Shown: positions 8,015 through 18,768, counted from the stretch's first letter. The stretch: 64,000 nt of DNA from an uncultured bacterium (GCA_949298805.1 CASFXY010000001.1:62001-126000), one strand, 5' to 3'. Notes: generated by a model from the sequence alone, not told the origin. Translations and numbers: made by a program.

Positions 8015-8921
8015 CGGTGCAAGAAGAAGCAGATTAAAACAAAAGGTTAAATCTCATTTGCCAAAAGATTGGTTAACTGAGTTGAGAATTACATACAGAA
8101 TATGTATTGAAACAATAAAAGGTGTTGCACAAGCAGGATTAATTAATATTGCAATTATTACTACAATGGCTGCAATTCTTACAATTTTCGGTGCAATTTT
8201 TAGGACTACATTGAGTGTTTCAAGTATGGTCGGCGCAATGGGCTCTGTTCTTGAGATATCGGCGTATCTTAAGCCGGATGCAGATATTAACCAAACTGTA
8301 AAACAAATAAAAGAACTTAACCATGTAAAAGGCGTTAAATATATTTCAAGAGAAGCATCTTGGGCTGAATTAAAGCGCGAAATAGAGATGCCTGATGTAC
8401 AAAATCCCCTGCCTGATACATTGCATATTAAGGTTGATGACCCTAAAAATATCGAGCTTGTTATGGGCGAGATTAAGCATGTGAATGGTGTTTCGGATTT
8501 AAGCTATGCAAAAGATTTAGTCACTAAATTTCAAATGATTAATAAAATAAGCCATACAATTACACTTGTTGTTGTAATTATTGCATGTATTTTGACAATT
8601 ACTATTATAAATAATACAATTGAATTAGTCATTCAATCAAGAAAAGAGGAAATTGAAATTATGCGCTTGATGGGTGTGTCAAATTGGTATATCAAATCTC
8701 CGCTTGTGCTTCAGGGTGCAATCTATGGTTTTTTGGGCGCATTAGTTGCAATAATTCCGATAAATATAGTACAAGGTTATTTGCAGAAAATGCATGAGTT
8801 TTTCATGATGCCTGCTTATTCCTATTCGCAAGGACTTGTTGTATTTTCTGTTTTATTGATTGGTGTTGCCTTTTCTGCAGGCGGTAGTTTTATGAGTATA
8901 AAGAAACATCTTCAGGTGTAA
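8007..8921 (+). CDS. ftsX: Cell-division protein FtsX (permease-like)
   Basis: 304 residues, inner-membrane partner of FtsE. There is a cytoplasmic N-terminus, TM1 around residues 45-70, a periplasmic loop of about 110 residues (the part that contacts hydrolase activators), then three TM segments from about 180 onward (LVVVIIACILTITIINNT, the 230s, the 270s). The ATG at 8007 overlaps the ftsE end by 8 bp; an in-frame codon 18 nt upstream is less likely. The next gene follows after 9 bp. Confidence 0.92.
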   Translation: MTNGARRSRLKQKVKSHLPKDWLTELRITYRICIETIKGVAQAGLINIAIITTMAAILTIFGAIFRTTLSVSSMVGAMGSVLEISAYLKPDADINQTVKQIKELNHVKGVKYISREASWAELKREIEMPDVQNPLPDTLHIKVDDPKNIELVMGEIKHVNGVSDLSYAKDLVTKFQMINKISHTITLVVVIIACILTITIINNTIELVIQSRKEEIEIMRLMGVSNWYIKSPLVLQGAIYGFLGALVAIIPINIVQGYLQKMHEFFMMPAYSYSQGLVVFSVLLIGVAFSAGGSFMSIKKHLQV

Positions 8922-8930
8922 CGATTTAAA

Positions 8931-9752
8931 ATGGATAATAACAGAATTAACCCACAGCAATATGTAGAGGAATTTAAAGACATACCGCCTATGCCCAATG
9001 TCATGGTCAAGGCATTAGAGGTTATTAAAAATCCGCAGACAGGTATACGCGAATTATCAAATATTATGTCAGTTGATCAGGCTATTTCGACAAAAACATT
9101 GAGCCTTGTCAATTCTGCATATTATGGTTTTCATCAGCAGATAACTTCTATTAATAAAGCACTTGTTATCCTTGGTATGATGAAGGCAAAAAACATTATA
9201 ATGAGTCTTGCTTTAAAACAAATGATGACTGCTCAGGGTTCGCGTGAACTTTGGGAACATTCGACAAAATGTGCAATTGCTTCTGAAATGTTGGCTGAAG
9301 AATATAAAGTTATTAACCCGGACGATGCTTTTGTGATTGGTTTTTTACATGATATAGGAAAAATTTTACTTAATGCGAAAAATCCTATCAAGTATTCAAA
9401 AGTGCGTTATATTGCACAACAGAACCAAGCTGATTTAGTAGAGATAGAAGATTCGTTTTTTGGCACAAATCATTGCGTTTTAGGTGCACTGGTGTCTAAA
9501 AAATGGCAATTGCCTGTCATTTTAACAAATTGTATACGTTATCACCACAATCCTGTCCAATCTTCACTTCCTGCTGCTTGTGGAATAGTTTATATTGCAG
9601 ACAGATTAGTGCAGCCAAAAATACCTAATCCTATTTTGGACCCTAAAATAATGGATAGGTTGGATATTCAAATAAGCGACCCTTTGGCATTAAGGGAAAG
9701 TATTTTGGCTCGTGCTTCAATATTTTTGAAAGAAATGCAGAGTCCTGCTTAA
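8931..9752 (+). CDS. HDOD-domain protein
   Basis: 273 residues. An HDOD domain (HD-related output domain) covers about 12-210, with [17 protein letters not shown] at the start and a conserved GFLHDIGK at about 137-144. HDOD proteins act in signalling and gene regulation, often linked to c-di-GMP or stress. Unlike many HDOD proteins it keeps an HD pair (HD in FLHDIG), so phosphohydrolase activity is not excluded. No partner domain is fused. It is the last gene of the transketolase-ftsEX run; its stop shares a TTAA with the ruvB stop. Confidence 0.88.
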   Translation: MDNNRINPQQYVEEFKDIPPMPNVMVKALEVIKNPQTGIRELSNIMSVDQAISTKTLSLVNSAYYGFHQQITSINKALVILGMMKAKNIIMSLALKQMMTAQGSRELWEHSTKCAIASEMLAEEYKVINPDDAFVIGFLHDIGKILLNAKNPIKYSKVRYIAQQNQADLVEIEDSFFGTNHCVLGALVSKKWQLPVILTNCIRYHHNPVQSSLPAACGIVYIADRLVQPKIPNPILDPKIMDRLDIQISDPLALRESILARASIFLKEMQSPA

Positions 9753-10840
9753 TCAAAAATGCCAATTTGTCCGTCAGGATTTAGATGGCTCATTCCAAGA
9801 TGCTTGTATGCAGACTTAGTTGCGCATCTTCCCCTGTTCGTTCTTGCCAATAGTCCTTTTTGAAGCAAATACGGTTCATAAACATCTTCAATTGTTCTTG
9901 TATCTTCTCCAAGAGCAACAGAAAGTGTTTCTATTCCTACCGGACCGCCGCCATAGTTTTTTATAATTAATTCTAGTAATGCTCTGTCTGTATTGTCCAG
10001 ACCTAAATTGTCAATACAAAGCGAATCCAGTGCTTCTTTTGCAATTTGTCTTGTGATTTTTCCATCATATTTAACAAGTGCATAGTCGGCAGTTCTTTTA
10101 ATAAGCCTGTTAGCAATCCTCGGTGTGGCTCGAGAGCGCGATGCTATTTCTTTTGCGCCTTCATCGTCAATTTTTATATCCAAAATTTGTGCACTTCTTT
10201 TTATAACTTGTGCAAGTTCGTCTATCGTGTAGAATTCAAGCCTATGAATAATCCCAAACCTGTCACGTAAAGGACCTGAAAGCGCGCCTGCTTTTGTTGT
10301 TGCACCGATAAGTGTAAATTTCGGCACAGGCACTCTCATTGTTTTTACACTTTGGCTTTTACCTGTCGTAAGGTCTATAAAAAAATCTTCCATTGCAGGA
10401 TATAATATTTCTTCGGCTACTTTATTGAGTCTGTGAATTTCATCAATAAAAAGTATTTCGCCTCCCTTAAGCGACATTAATATGCCTATAATATCTCTTG
10501 GGCGTTCAAGCGCGGGTGCTGATGTTATTTTAATATTCACACCAATTTCATTTGCAATAACTCCGGCAAGGGTAGTTTTGCCAAGTCCGGGGGGACCGTA
10601 AAATAATAAGTGGTCAAGAGGAATGTTGCGCTTTTTACTGGCCTCTATTGTTATTTTTAAAGTTTCTTTTAGAGTGCTTTGCCCGATGTATTCAATGAAA
10701 GTTTTTGGGCGAATATTTTTTTCGTAAGTTTTGTCAAATTCCAGCTCTTTTGTTTCCAAGTCTTGCGATTTGCACTTAGGCGCATCGTGTGATGCGCCCT
10801 TATGTTTATTGTTTTTGTTGTTGTCGTCTGATATTATCAT
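9749..10840 (-). CDS. ruvB: Holliday junction branch-migration ATPase RuvB
   Basis: 363 residues. Hexameric AAA+ motor that drives branch migration with RuvA. Walker [10 protein letters not shown] at 82-90, Walker [11 protein letters not shown], sensor 1 ([10 protein letters not shown]), arginine finger region GPLRDRFG and the C-terminal winged helix ([15 protein letters not shown]) are present. A hydrophilic 33-residue N-terminal extension rich in Asn/Lys/Asp is unusual. The ATG overlaps the transporter stop by 1 base (TAATG), so it is translationally coupled. Confidence 0.96.
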   Translation of the reverse strand: MIISDDNNKNNKHKGASHDAPKCKSQDLETKELEFDKTYEKNIRPKTFIEYIGQSTLKETLKITIEASKKRNIPLDHLLFYGPPGLGKTTLAGVIANEIGVNIKITSAPALERPRDIIGILMSLKGGEILFIDEIHRLNKVAEEILYPAMEDFFIDLTTGKSQSVKTMRVPVPKFTLIGATTKAGALSGPLRDRFGIIHRLEFYTIDELAQVIKRSAQILDIKIDDEGAKEIASRSRATPRIANRLIKRTADYALVKYDGKITRQIAKEALDSLCIDNLGLDNTDRALLELIIKNYGGGPVGIETLSVALGEDTRTIEDVYEPYLLQKGLLARTNRGRCATKSAYKHLGMSHLNPDGQIGIFD

Positions 10841-12159
10841 TATCTTAAAAATCTTAGGTATATATAAGCTGTACTCATTAAAAGTGCAATAAGAGTAGTC
10901 AGTGCACCGTATTTTAAGTAATACATAAATGAAATCGGATGCCCGTGTTTTGCCGAATTTTCACTTACGATTACGTTTGCGGCAGCACCGATTATGGTTA
11001 AATTTCCACCAAGACATGCACCGAGCGACAAACACCACCAAAGAGGGTGTGTGTATTGATGACCCATAGTTTGGGAAATGGTTGCAAGCATTGGCGCCAT
11101 TGTCGCAGTATATGGAATGTTATCTATAATACCCGACAATATACCTGATGCCCAAAGGATAATCATAGCTGTTGCACTTTGTGATCCGTTTGTGACTTCC
11201 AGTAGCCAATTTGCCATAAGCCTAATGCCTCCCGAGGCTTCAAGACCGCCGATGATAATAAACAATCCGATGAAGAAGAAGATTGTATTCCATTCAACTT
11301 CAACTAAAATTTTTGCAGGCTTTTCAAATATTAAAAGTATGCTTGCACCTATCATTGCAATTAAAAATGTCGGTATATGTGTTAAATCATGTGCCATAAA
11401 TCCAAGAATTACAAGCAATAATACTATACCAGAACGCCATGCAAGTAGTTTATCCGTAATTGAGTTTGAATTATCGATTTCGGCAACTGATGCCATTTTC
11501 TCGGGAGTGCTTTTTAATTGCTTTCTAAACAAAAAGATTAAAAGTCCGGTACAAACAAGGAAAATATATGCAACAATGTCTGTCAGTTCTTTAATGAAGT
11601 CCATAAAACTGAAACCTGCTGCAGAGCCGATAATTATGTTTGGCGGGTCACCTATTAAGGTTGCTGTACCGCCTATATTAGAGCATATAATTTCCGTAAT
11701 TAAAAACGGCACGGGGTTTAAATCTAATTTTTTGCAAGCTGCAAATGTAATGGGCATAACCAATATTACGGTTGTCACATTGTCTAAAAATGCGCTTGCT
11801 ATAGCTGTAAAGGTTGCAAGTGAAAATAAAACCAACTTTGGTTTACCTTTTGTGTGTTTTAATATTTCATTTGCCATCCAGGTAAACATGCCTGACTTTG
11901 CTGCTATATGAACAATAATCATCATTGAAACCAAGAGGAATATAACATTAAAATCTATAAAGTTTGTAAAGTATTCGCCAAGTGCTTGCGGATTTTTTTC
12001 TGTTTGCAAAAGACCCAAAAACAATGTAATACATGCCCCTAAAAGAGCTATTGTTACTTTTGATATTTTCTCCCAAGCGATGAAAATATAAGCTACAATC
12101 AAAATTGAAGCTGAAACTATCACCGCATTTTCGTTTATAAGCGTGTGCATGTGTTCCAA
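10840..12159 (-). CDS. ArsB/NhaD-family ion transporter
   Basis: 439 residues with about 11-12 TM segments, covering the whole protein. It belongs to the ion-transporter superfamily that includes ArsB, NhaD and the P protein; motifs [10 protein letters not shown] and the second half [16 protein letters not shown] mark the two pseudo-symmetric halves. Substrate could be Na+/H+, arsenite or dicarboxylate; sequence alone does not decide. The TTG start at 12159 is 7 nt from AGGAGAGGAG, better placed than the ATG 9 nt later. It heads an operon with ruvB. Confidence 0.85.
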   Translation of the reverse strand: MEHMHTLINENAVIVSASILIVAYIFIAWEKISKVTIALLGACITLFLGLLQTEKNPQALGEYFTNFIDFNVIFLLVSMMIIVHIAAKSGMFTWMANEILKHTKGKPKLVLFSLATFTAIASAFLDNVTTVILVMPITFAACKKLDLNPVPFLITEIICSNIGGTATLIGDPPNIIIGSAAGFSFMDFIKELTDIVAYIFLVCTGLLIFLFRKQLKSTPEKMASVAEIDNSNSITDKLLAWRSGIVLLLVILGFMAHDLTHIPTFLIAMIGASILLIFEKPAKILVEVEWNTIFFFIGLFIIIGGLEASGGIRLMANWLLEVTNGSQSATAMIILWASGILSGIIDNIPYTATMAPMLATISQTMGHQYTHPLWWCLSLGACLGGNLTIIGAAANVIVSENSAKHGHPISFMYYLKYGALTTLIALLMSTAYIYLRFLR

Positions 12160-12290
12160 ATTTTTTCTCCTCTCCTAAATTTAATAACTATGCTTATTCT
12201 ATCGAATAAAAATTATTAGTCAAAGGCACAATAAATTTTTTTTATGTTTTTGTGATAGTATTTATTTAAGGGAGAAATTCAGGAGAGTTT

Positions 12291-15119
12291 ATGAGCCTAG
12301 TTGATGTATTGTTAAAAATTTTTAAAGATCCTAACGAGCGTAAAATTAATAAAATAATGCCAATTGTTGAGCATATAAATGCGCTTGAGGAGGAATATTC
12401 AAAATATACTGATGAACAGCTTAGGGCTAAAACCGATGAATTTAAAGAGATACTTTCAAAAAGAGTAACTTCGCCGGATTTTAAAAAAGATCGTGAGCTT
12501 GAAAAAGCGGCACTTGATATGATTTTGCCTGAAGCCTTTGCTACTGTGCGCGAAGCAGGTAAAAGAGTTTTAAATATGAGGCATTTCGATGTTCAATTAA
12601 TAGGCGGTATATTTTTGCACAACGGACATATTGCGCAAATGAGAACCGGTGAAGGCAAGACTCTTGTTGCGACATTACCTGCTTACCTGAATGCTCTCAG
12701 CGGAAAAGGTGTTCATATTATTACCGTAAACGATTATCTTGCAAAACGCGATAGAGATTGGATGGGTAAAATTTATGAGTTTTTAGGGTTATCAGTTGGT
12801 GTAATATTATCTCAAGGCTCGGGATATAATGATTTTGAGTCAAAAAAAGCAGCTTATGCTTGTGATATAACCTATGGTACAAATAACGAATTCGGCTTTG
12901 ATTATCTTCGTGACAATATGTCATCTTCAATTGATGCTCTTGTTCAAAGGCCTTATAACTATGCAATTATAGATGAAGTTGACAGTATATTAATCGACGA
13001 GGCTCGTACTCCTTTAATTATATCTGGCAGGCTGGAAAAGTCTGCCCAGACTTATAAGTTAATGGCACAAATAGCGCCGAAGCTTAATAAAATTGAACAT
13101 TATGAGGTTGATGAAAAAAACAAAAACATTATTTTAACCGAGGAGGGCATTGATAAGGCATGTGAACTTTTGAATGTGAGCGACTTGTTCGATATTCAAA
13201 CCCAATATGCACACCATCTCCTGCAAGCACTTAAAGCAAAAGAATTATTTATTAAGGATACTGATTATGTTGTAAAAAACAATGAAGTAATGATTGTTGA
13301 TGAGTTTACAGGACGTATAATGGAAGGCAGACGTTGGAGTGAGGGACTTCATCAGGCAATTGAGGCTAAGGAAGGGGTACCCATCCAAGATGAAACTCAA
13401 ACGCTTGCAAGTATTACTTTTCAAAATTTATTCAGACTGTACCCTAAACTTTCAGGCATGACCGGTACTGCAATGACTGAGGAAGCTGAGTTTGGCAAAA
13501 TCTATAATTTGCCTTGTACTGAAATTCCTACAAATAAACCTGACATCAGAATAAACTACCCTGATGTCATATACAAAAGTAAAGAAATGAAGTATCTGAA
13601 AGTTGCAGACGAAATAGAGAAAATGGCAAAAATGGGACGTCCCACTCTTGTTGGCACAATAAGCATTGAAAAATCAGAGTATTTATCTGCTATTCTTAAA
13701 AAACGCGGCATAAAACATAATGTTTTAAATGCCAAAGCACATGAGCGTGAAGCGTATATAATAGCGCAAGCAGGAAGGGTTAATGCTGTTACCATAGCTA
13801 CAAATATGGCAGGTCGCGGTACGGATATTTTGCTTGGCGGTAACCCTGAGTATTTAGCTAAAGAAGACCTTGATAAAATGGGTATCACACCAGAAAGCCC
13901 TGATTACCAAGAGCAAAAAGAAGCTGCGCTCGTACGTGCCAGAAAAATTACGGAAGAAGAACATTCAAAAGTTGTTTCTTTAGGCGGACTCCATGTCATA
14001 GGTACTGAGCGGCATGAATCAAGACGTATTGATAATCAATTGAGAGGTCGTGCAGCTCGGCAAGGTGACCCAGGTTCTACAAAATTTTTCTTGTCACTTG
14101 AGGACGATTTAATGAGAATTTTTGGCGGTGATAAAATTTCTGCCTTAATGAATATGCTTAATATAGAGGAGGATATGGCAATTGAAAATCCCCTTATAAC
14201 AAGGCAAATTGAATCTGCTCAAAAGAAAGTCGAAACATATCATTTTGACATCAGAAAAAGCGTACTTGAATATGATGATGTAATAAACATTCAAAGAGAG
14301 AAGTTTTACATCCAAAGGCGAAAGGTGCTTGCATCAAAAAGTTTGAAATCCGATATTGATTATATGATTAATCTTGAAGTTGATAAGATTTTAAAGCAGT
14401 ATATTTCTCCCGATATGCCTCCTGCAGAATATGTAAAAGATGATATTAAAATGCTTACAAATGAAGTTCACTCGGTATTTCCGCAGTTAAATAGCGTTAC
14501 AATTGATGATTTGTTGGAAAAAAGATATCAGGAAATTTCAGATTACCTCAAAGACCTTGTAAATAAAGCATATCGCGATATGGAAGAAACTTCGGTTCAA
14601 AGTTTTAATGATGTTATGAGTCGTTATGGTTCTGCTGATACCCCAAAACAACAAGCTTTTTCAGATGATAATGTTATGAGAACTCTTGAGAGAGATATAT
14701 TACTGCAAGTTATTGATTCCAAATGGATTGACCATTTAAATAATATTGATGCGCTTAAAGACTCGATAGGGCTTGTTGCCTACGGGCAAAAAGATCCTTT
14801 GATTGAATACAAAAAAGAGGCATTTAATTTGTTTAATGCAATGATGTCTGATATTCAATCGGAAACCGTTCGCCATCTTTTCAGGGCGCGTTTTGGAATA
14901 CAAATATTGGACGAAAATCAAAATGCGCTTGAGGATATACCTTTTATGGATAGCAATTTGGAACATGAAACTGAGTTGACACGTGCACTTAAGAATTCAA
15001 CCTCAAATTATGTTGATGAGCAACCGCAGGAAGATATCCCTAAGGTCGGCAGAAATGACCTTTGCCATTGTGGTAGTGGTTTAAAGTATAAAAAATGTTG
15101 CGGTAAGAATAAATTTTAA
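12291..15119 (+). CDS. secA: Preprotein translocase ATPase SecA
   Basis: 942 residues, the motor of the general Sec export pathway, acting at SecYEG on the inner membrane. Visible are Walker A MRTGEGKT, the DEAD-type IIDEVDSILIDEARTPL, the NMAGRGTDI motif of NBD2, HESRRIDNQLRGRAARQGD, the helical scaffold and the C-terminal zinc motif CHCGSGLKYKKCC. The ATG has GGAGAG at good spacing within a leader of about 25 nt. Monocistronic, with a hairpin terminator downstream. Confidence 0.98.
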   Translation: MSLVDVLLKIFKDPNERKINKIMPIVEHINALEEEYSKYTDEQLRAKTDEFKEILSKRVTSPDFKKDRELEKAALDMILPEAFATVREAGKRVLNMRHFDVQLIGGIFLHNGHIAQMRTGEGKTLVATLPAYLNALSGKGVHIITVNDYLAKRDRDWMGKIYEFLGLSVGVILSQGSGYNDFESKKAAYACDITYGTNNEFGFDYLRDNMSSSIDALVQRPYNYAIIDEVDSILIDEARTPLIISGRLEKSAQTYKLMAQIAPKLNKIEHYEVDEKNKNIILTEEGIDKACELLNVSDLFDIQTQYAHHLLQALKAKELFIKDTDYVVKNNEVMIVDEFTGRIMEGRRWSEGLHQAIEAKEGVPIQDETQTLASITFQNLFRLYPKLSGMTGTAMTEEAEFGKIYNLPCTEIPTNKPDIRINYPDVIYKSKEMKYLKVADEIEKMAKMGRPTLVGTISIEKSEYLSAILKKRGIKHNVLNAKAHEREAYIIAQAGRVNAVTIATNMAGRGTDILLGGNPEYLAKEDLDKMGITPESPDYQEQKEAALVRARKITEEEHSKVVSLGGLHVIGTERHESRRIDNQLRGRAARQGDPGSTKFFLSLEDDLMRIFGGDKISALMNMLNIEEDMAIENPLITRQIESAQKKVETYHFDIRKSVLEYDDVINIQREKFYIQRRKVLASKSLKSDIDYMINLEVDKILKQYISPDMPPAEYVKDDIKMLTNEVHSVFPQLNSVTIDDLLEKRYQEISDYLKDLVNKAYRDMEETSVQSFNDVMSRYGSADTPKQQAFSDDNVMRTLERDILLQVIDSKWIDHLNNIDALKDSIGLVAYGQKDPLIEYKKEAFNLFNAMMSDIQSETVRHLFRARFGIQILDENQNALEDIPFMDSNLEHETELTRALKNSTSNYVDEQPQEDIPKVGRNDLCHCGSGLKYKKCCGKNKF

Positions 15120-15137
15120 AAATATTAAATTGATAAT

Positions 15138-15168
15138 AAAAAAAGAGCCTTTTGTGGGCTCTTTTTTG
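15138..15168. terminator. Bidirectional Rho-independent terminator
   Basis: An 11-bp stem (15139-15149 with 15157-15167, core GAGCC/GGCTC) and a 7-nt loop, flanked by A and T runs. It separates convergent secA and the radical SAM gene and is the only clear hairpin at a convergent junction in the window. Confidence 0.9.
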
Positions 15169-15180
15169 ATTTTTCGTATC

Positions 15181-16098
15181 TTAAACCGCGCACTCCGGTT
15201 TATATTTTGCACCTTGTCTTGTTTTTCTTGTTTCAAAGATTTTATCTATTAAGTTTAGAGTTTCAAATTTGTTGTTTACCCATTTTGGCGCAATGAGTGT
15301 TTTTGAATAACCACTGCCTGCTAATCTGTGTATGGTTGTTTCAGGTGCAAGAAGTTCTAAAAAATCACATACCAATTCGCAATATTCTTGCATATCAAGA
15401 AGTTTAAAAGGATTTTCTTTGTATATTTTTGCAAGAGGCGCATCTTGAAGTACTGTCAACATGTGTAATTTTATACCGTCAATCCTAAGCTTAGACAGTT
15501 TTTTTGCACTTTCGAGCATGTCTTTTTTTGTTTCATAGGGCAGCCCTAACACTATGTGTGCGCAAACATTTATATTTCTTTCTTTTGCAAGTTTGTGGGC
15601 ATTCAAAAAGCAATCATAGTTATGCCCGCGATTAATTCTCTTGAGTGTTTCATCATGTGTACTTTGTACTCCAAGTTCCAGCCATGGATTTTTGTATGTT
15701 GCAATTAAATCAAGTTTATTTTCATCAATACAATCGGGTCGTGTGCCTATTGAAATGCCGCAAATCCTTTCGTCGCAAAAAGCTGCATCATATATGCGTT
15801 TAAGTTTTTCAACCGGCGCATAGGTGTTTGTGAATGCTTGGAAGTATGCAAAGAATTTTTCTGCCCCAAAGCGCTTGTTTAGTGTTTCAATTCCGGTTTT
15901 AACCTGATTTTCGACATCAAGCTTATTTGAATGTGCTTTAGAAAAACTGCCTGACTCATCGCAAAATATACATCCGCCTTTTGAAATTTTGCCATCGCGG
16001 TTTGGGCATGAAAACCCTGCATCTATTGTTATTTTGTATACTTTTTGTCCGAATTTTTCTTTTAAATAATCACTGAAGGCATAATATGCTTTTTGCAT
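15181..16098 (-). CDS. Radical SAM protein, YhcC/TIGR01212 family
   Basis: 305 residues. The Fe-S binding motif is C31-x11-C43-x2-C46, the arrangement typical of this family rather than the classic CxxxCxxC. ELGVQSTHDETLKRINRGH and HIVLGLPYETKKDM are conserved TIM-barrel segments. The family's reaction is unknown. The ATG at 16098 follows AAGGG with 7 nt spacing, so this gene has a leader. Monocistronic. Confidence 0.88.
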   Translation of the reverse strand: MQKAYYAFSDYLKEKFGQKVYKITIDAGFSCPNRDGKISKGGCIFCDESGSFSKAHSNKLDVENQVKTGIETLNKRFGAEKFFAYFQAFTNTYAPVEKLKRIYDAAFCDERICGISIGTRPDCIDENKLDLIATYKNPWLELGVQSTHDETLKRINRGHNYDCFLNAHKLAKERNINVCAHIVLGLPYETKKDMLESAKKLSKLRIDGIKLHMLTVLQDAPLAKIYKENPFKLLDMQEYCELVCDFLELLAPETTIHRLAGSGYSKTLIAPKWVNNKFETLNLIDKIFETRKTRQGAKYKPECAV

Positions 16099-16169
16099 TT
16101 ATTTACCCTTAATCTATCCTATAAAATTTTATTATCTATTCCTTAATTTGGCAAATTTGTTAATAATTA

Positions 16170-16178
16170 TGCTATAAT
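16170..16178 (+). promoter_or_regulatory. Extended -10 promoter with a leader (surE)
   Basis: TGCTATAAT followed by a predicted 26-nt leader that includes AGGTGG just before the ATG at 16211. It uses the same -10 type as the leaderless genes but is placed further upstream. Confidence 0.6.
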
Positions 16179-16210
16179 TATATTTATCGACAGTTTATCT
16201 AGGTGGATTT

Positions 16211-17023
16211 ATGAGAATTTTAATTTCAAATGATGACGGAATAGCCGCAACAGGTATAAAAGCCCTTATAACAAGGTTGTCTAAAGAGCATGATGTTTAT
16301 GTTGTCGCACCAGATAGAGAGAGAAGTGCAGCAGGTCACTCGCTAACATTGCACACGCCCTTGCGTGTCGAGGAACTTGAATCTCAATTTGGTGCAAAAA
16401 GAGTTTGGGTAACTTCAGGCACTCCGGGTGATTGTATAAAACTTGGCATTTGTGCTGTTTTAGAGCAGGGCGAGCTACCTAATATTGTTATATCCGGAAT
16501 AAACCATGGTCCCAATCTGGGTACGGATATTTTGTATTCCGGTACCGTAAGTTGCGCTATGGAAGGTGCTATGCTTGATTATCCCAGCATTGCAGTTTCA
16601 TTGGCAAGTATGACGACTGATCCTATGTATTTTGATGTTACTGCGGATTTTATTGCAAAATTCTTGCCAAAAATTCAAAAAATAAGTTTTCCTAAAAAAA
16701 CAATATTAAATATTAACACTCCGGCACTTGAGGAGGATGATATTGCAGGAGTTGAAATAACAAAGCTCGGTACAAAAATGTTTACGGATAGTTATGAAAA
16801 ACGTATAGACCCGCGCGGTAAGGTTTATTATTGGATGGCCGGTGAATTAACAACTAAGCATGAAGAAGACGGTACAGATATTAGTGCTGTGCGTGCAAAC
16901 AGAATTTCTATAACACCTGTTACTTTCGAGATGACACATAAGAGTATCATGGCGGATTTAGAAAAGGAATTTTGCAAAGACGGTATTTGTGATTGGTATG
17001 GCTATGGTTCAAATAACTCTTAA
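16211..17023 (+). CDS. surE: 5'/3'-nucleotidase SurE
   Basis: 270 residues. Metal-dependent nucleoside monophosphate phosphatase linked to survival in stress. The N-terminal SNDDG (Asp8/Asp9 bind metal) and VVAPDRERSAAGHSLT are signature motifs; SGINHGPNLGTDILYSGTV is also conserved. Normal length. Its end overlaps the thiS gene by 20 bp, so thiS is read from the same mRNA. Confidence 0.96.
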   Translation: MRILISNDDGIAATGIKALITRLSKEHDVYVVAPDRERSAAGHSLTLHTPLRVEELESQFGAKRVWVTSGTPGDCIKLGICAVLEQGELPNIVISGINHGPNLGTDILYSGTVSCAMEGAMLDYPSIAVSLASMTTDPMYFDVTADFIAKFLPKIQKISFPKKTILNINTPALEEDDIAGVEITKLGTKMFTDSYEKRIDPRGKVYYWMAGELTTKHEEDGTDISAVRANRISITPVTFEMTHKSIMADLEKEFCKDGICDWYGYGSNNS

Positions 17024-17204
17024 TGGCATAAGAAAAGAAGTTGCCGAAAATATAACGCTTAAAGATTTATTGTCACAAATGGATTTGCCAAAATTTTTTG
17101 TAGTAGAAAAAAACATGAAAATTGTTTATAAAGAAAATTTTGAAACCGAGCTTATAAAAAATGGTGACAGTATTGAAATTGCTACTTTTTGCGGTGGCGG
17201 CTAG
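17004..17204 (+). CDS. thiS: Sulfur carrier protein ThiS
   Basis: 66 residues of ubiquitin-like beta-grasp fold (VQITLNGIRKEV at the start) ending in GlyGlyGly, where the C-terminal Gly would be adenylated and thiocarboxylated to supply sulfur for the thiazole of thiamine. The usual ending is GlyGly; the extra Gly is minor. Two upstream in-frame starts exist (GTG 16989, ATG 16998); the ATG at 17004 best matches the family. No thiG, thiF or thiH lies nearby. Confidence 0.82.
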   Translation: MVQITLNGIRKEVAENITLKDLLSQMDLPKFFVVEKNMKIVYKENFETELIKNGDSIEIATFCGGG

Positions 17205-17221
17205 TATATTTAAAATGCTTG

Positions 17222-17230
17222 TGTTAAAAT
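17222..17230 (+). promoter_or_regulatory. Extended -10 promoter with a short leader (purH)
   Basis: TGTTAAAAT; predicted leader of about 21 nt with TGGGGA as ribosome site before the ATG at 17258. Confidence 0.45.
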
Positions 17231-17257
17231 TCTCGCGTAGATTTGAATGGGGATTTT

Positions 17258-18763
17258 ATGAAAAAACGAGCATATATAAGTGTATTTGATAAAACAAACA
17301 TCGTAGAGTTGGCAAAAAAATTAAGTTTGTCGGGTTGGGAAATTGTTTCAACAGGCAATACATGTAAAATTTTGAATGATAGTGGTATTAAAGCTATAGA
17401 AAGCTCTACAATAACAGGTTTTAAAGAACTTTTGGGTGGTAAAGTTAAATCATTACATCCTGAAATATTTGCCCCTATTCTGGCTGATGACAAGGAGAGA
17501 AATTCGCTTGGAATCGAACCTTTTTCACTGGTTATTGTCAATTTGTACCCGTTTCATAAATATAAAGGTGTCAATGCAGATATTTCAACTTTATTGCAAA
17601 ATATTGATATAGGTGGTGTTGCGCTTTTACGTGCGGCTGCTAAAAATTATAAAAATGTTACTGTTGTGTGTGATATTGATGATTACAATCTTGATTTTGA
17701 TAACATTGATGAAAATACCCGCGAACACTTAGCTTTAAAAGTATTTGAAAAAACTTCCGAGTATGATTTTACTATTTTTGAAGAACTTATATATAATTTT
17801 GGGCGTACCGAGAGTGATAACTTAAATGATACCAAGGCTTTCTATTTAAAAAAAATAAATGATTTAAGATATGGCGAAAACCCTCATCAGATGGCAGCAT
17901 TATATTCTTATGATAATCAAATTGATTATGAAATTTTAAACGGCAAGGAAATGTCTTATAATAATATTTTAGATTCTACCGCTGCCATTAATATTGCTGC
18001 AGAGTTTTATGATGTTAATGCTTGTGTAATTGTTAAACACACAAATCCCTGCGGGGTTGCATTAGGAAAAGATAATGAGGATGCCTGGAAGAAAGCACTT
18101 GACTGCGATCCTTTAAGTGCTTTTGGCGGAATAGTTGCCTTTACAAAAGAAATAGATAATAATGTTGCCAAACATCTTGTATCCATGTTTTTAGAGATTG
18201 TTATTGCGCCATCTTTTACCAAAGAGGCTCTCGATATTTTAAGGACAAAGAAAAATTTGAGGGTAATTAAAATTAACACACCTTATGAAAAATATTCAAA
18301 TTTTGTTAGCCAAGAGCTTAAATTGACACCTTTTGGTGCTCTTGTTCAACAAAAAGATACCCTTGAACTCGAACCGGACAAATTTAAAATTGTCACTAAA
18401 CAAAGGCCATCTCAAGAACAAGTTGAAGATATGGTATTTGCCTTTAAGGTTGCAAAACATGTAAAGTCAAATGCTATTGTTGTTGCAAAAGACTTAAGGA
18501 CACTTGGTATTGGTGCGGGACAGACAAGCAGAGTGGGTGCTGTTGAAATTGCAATAAATCATATCTGCGATTCTCCAAAAGATGCTGTGCTGGCAAGTGA
18601 TGGTTTTTTCCCGGCAACTGACAACATTCATCTTGCCGCACAAAATCGTATTGCTGCTATTATACAGCCTGCAGGCTCAATAAAGGATAAAGAAGTTATT
18701 GAAACAGCTAACAAGGCCGGTATTATTATGGCAACTACAGGTATAAGGCATTTTAGACACTAG
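17258..18763 (+). CDS. purH: Bifunctional AICAR formyltransferase/IMP cyclohydrolase
   Basis: 501 residues; last two steps of purine synthesis. The N-terminal MGS-fold IMP cyclohydrolase domain (to about 195; SVFDKTNIVELAKKL, LGGKVKSLHPEIF) precedes the formyltransferase domain (LRYGENPHQMAALY, VKHTNPCGVA). The ATG at 17258 is preferred over an in-frame TTG 15 nt upstream because GGGGA sits 4-7 nt before it. The MFS gene follows after 17 bp. Confidence 0.97.
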   Translation: MKKRAYISVFDKTNIVELAKKLSLSGWEIVSTGNTCKILNDSGIKAIESSTITGFKELLGGKVKSLHPEIFAPILADDKERNSLGIEPFSLVIVNLYPFHKYKGVNADISTLLQNIDIGGVALLRAAAKNYKNVTVVCDIDDYNLDFDNIDENTREHLALKVFEKTSEYDFTIFEELIYNFGRTESDNLNDTKAFYLKKINDLRYGENPHQMAALYSYDNQIDYEILNGKEMSYNNILDSTAAINIAAEFYDVNACVIVKHTNPCGVALGKDNEDAWKKALDCDPLSAFGGIVAFTKEIDNNVAKHLVSMFLEIVIAPSFTKEALDILRTKKNLRVIKINTPYEKYSNFVSQELKLTPFGALVQQKDTLELEPDKFKIVTKQRPSQEQVEDMVFAFKVAKHVKSNAIVVAKDLRTLGIGAGQTSRVGAVEIAINHICDSPKDAVLASDGFFPATDNIHLAAQNRIAAIIQPAGSIKDKEVIETANKAGIIMATTGIRHFRH

Positions 18764-18768
18764 TAAGG

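Noticed and set aside
11078-11911. 277-codon open frame antisense to the ArsB/NhaD-type transporter
   Set aside because: It mirrors the transporter's hydrophobic codons, has no ribosome site and resembles no family.
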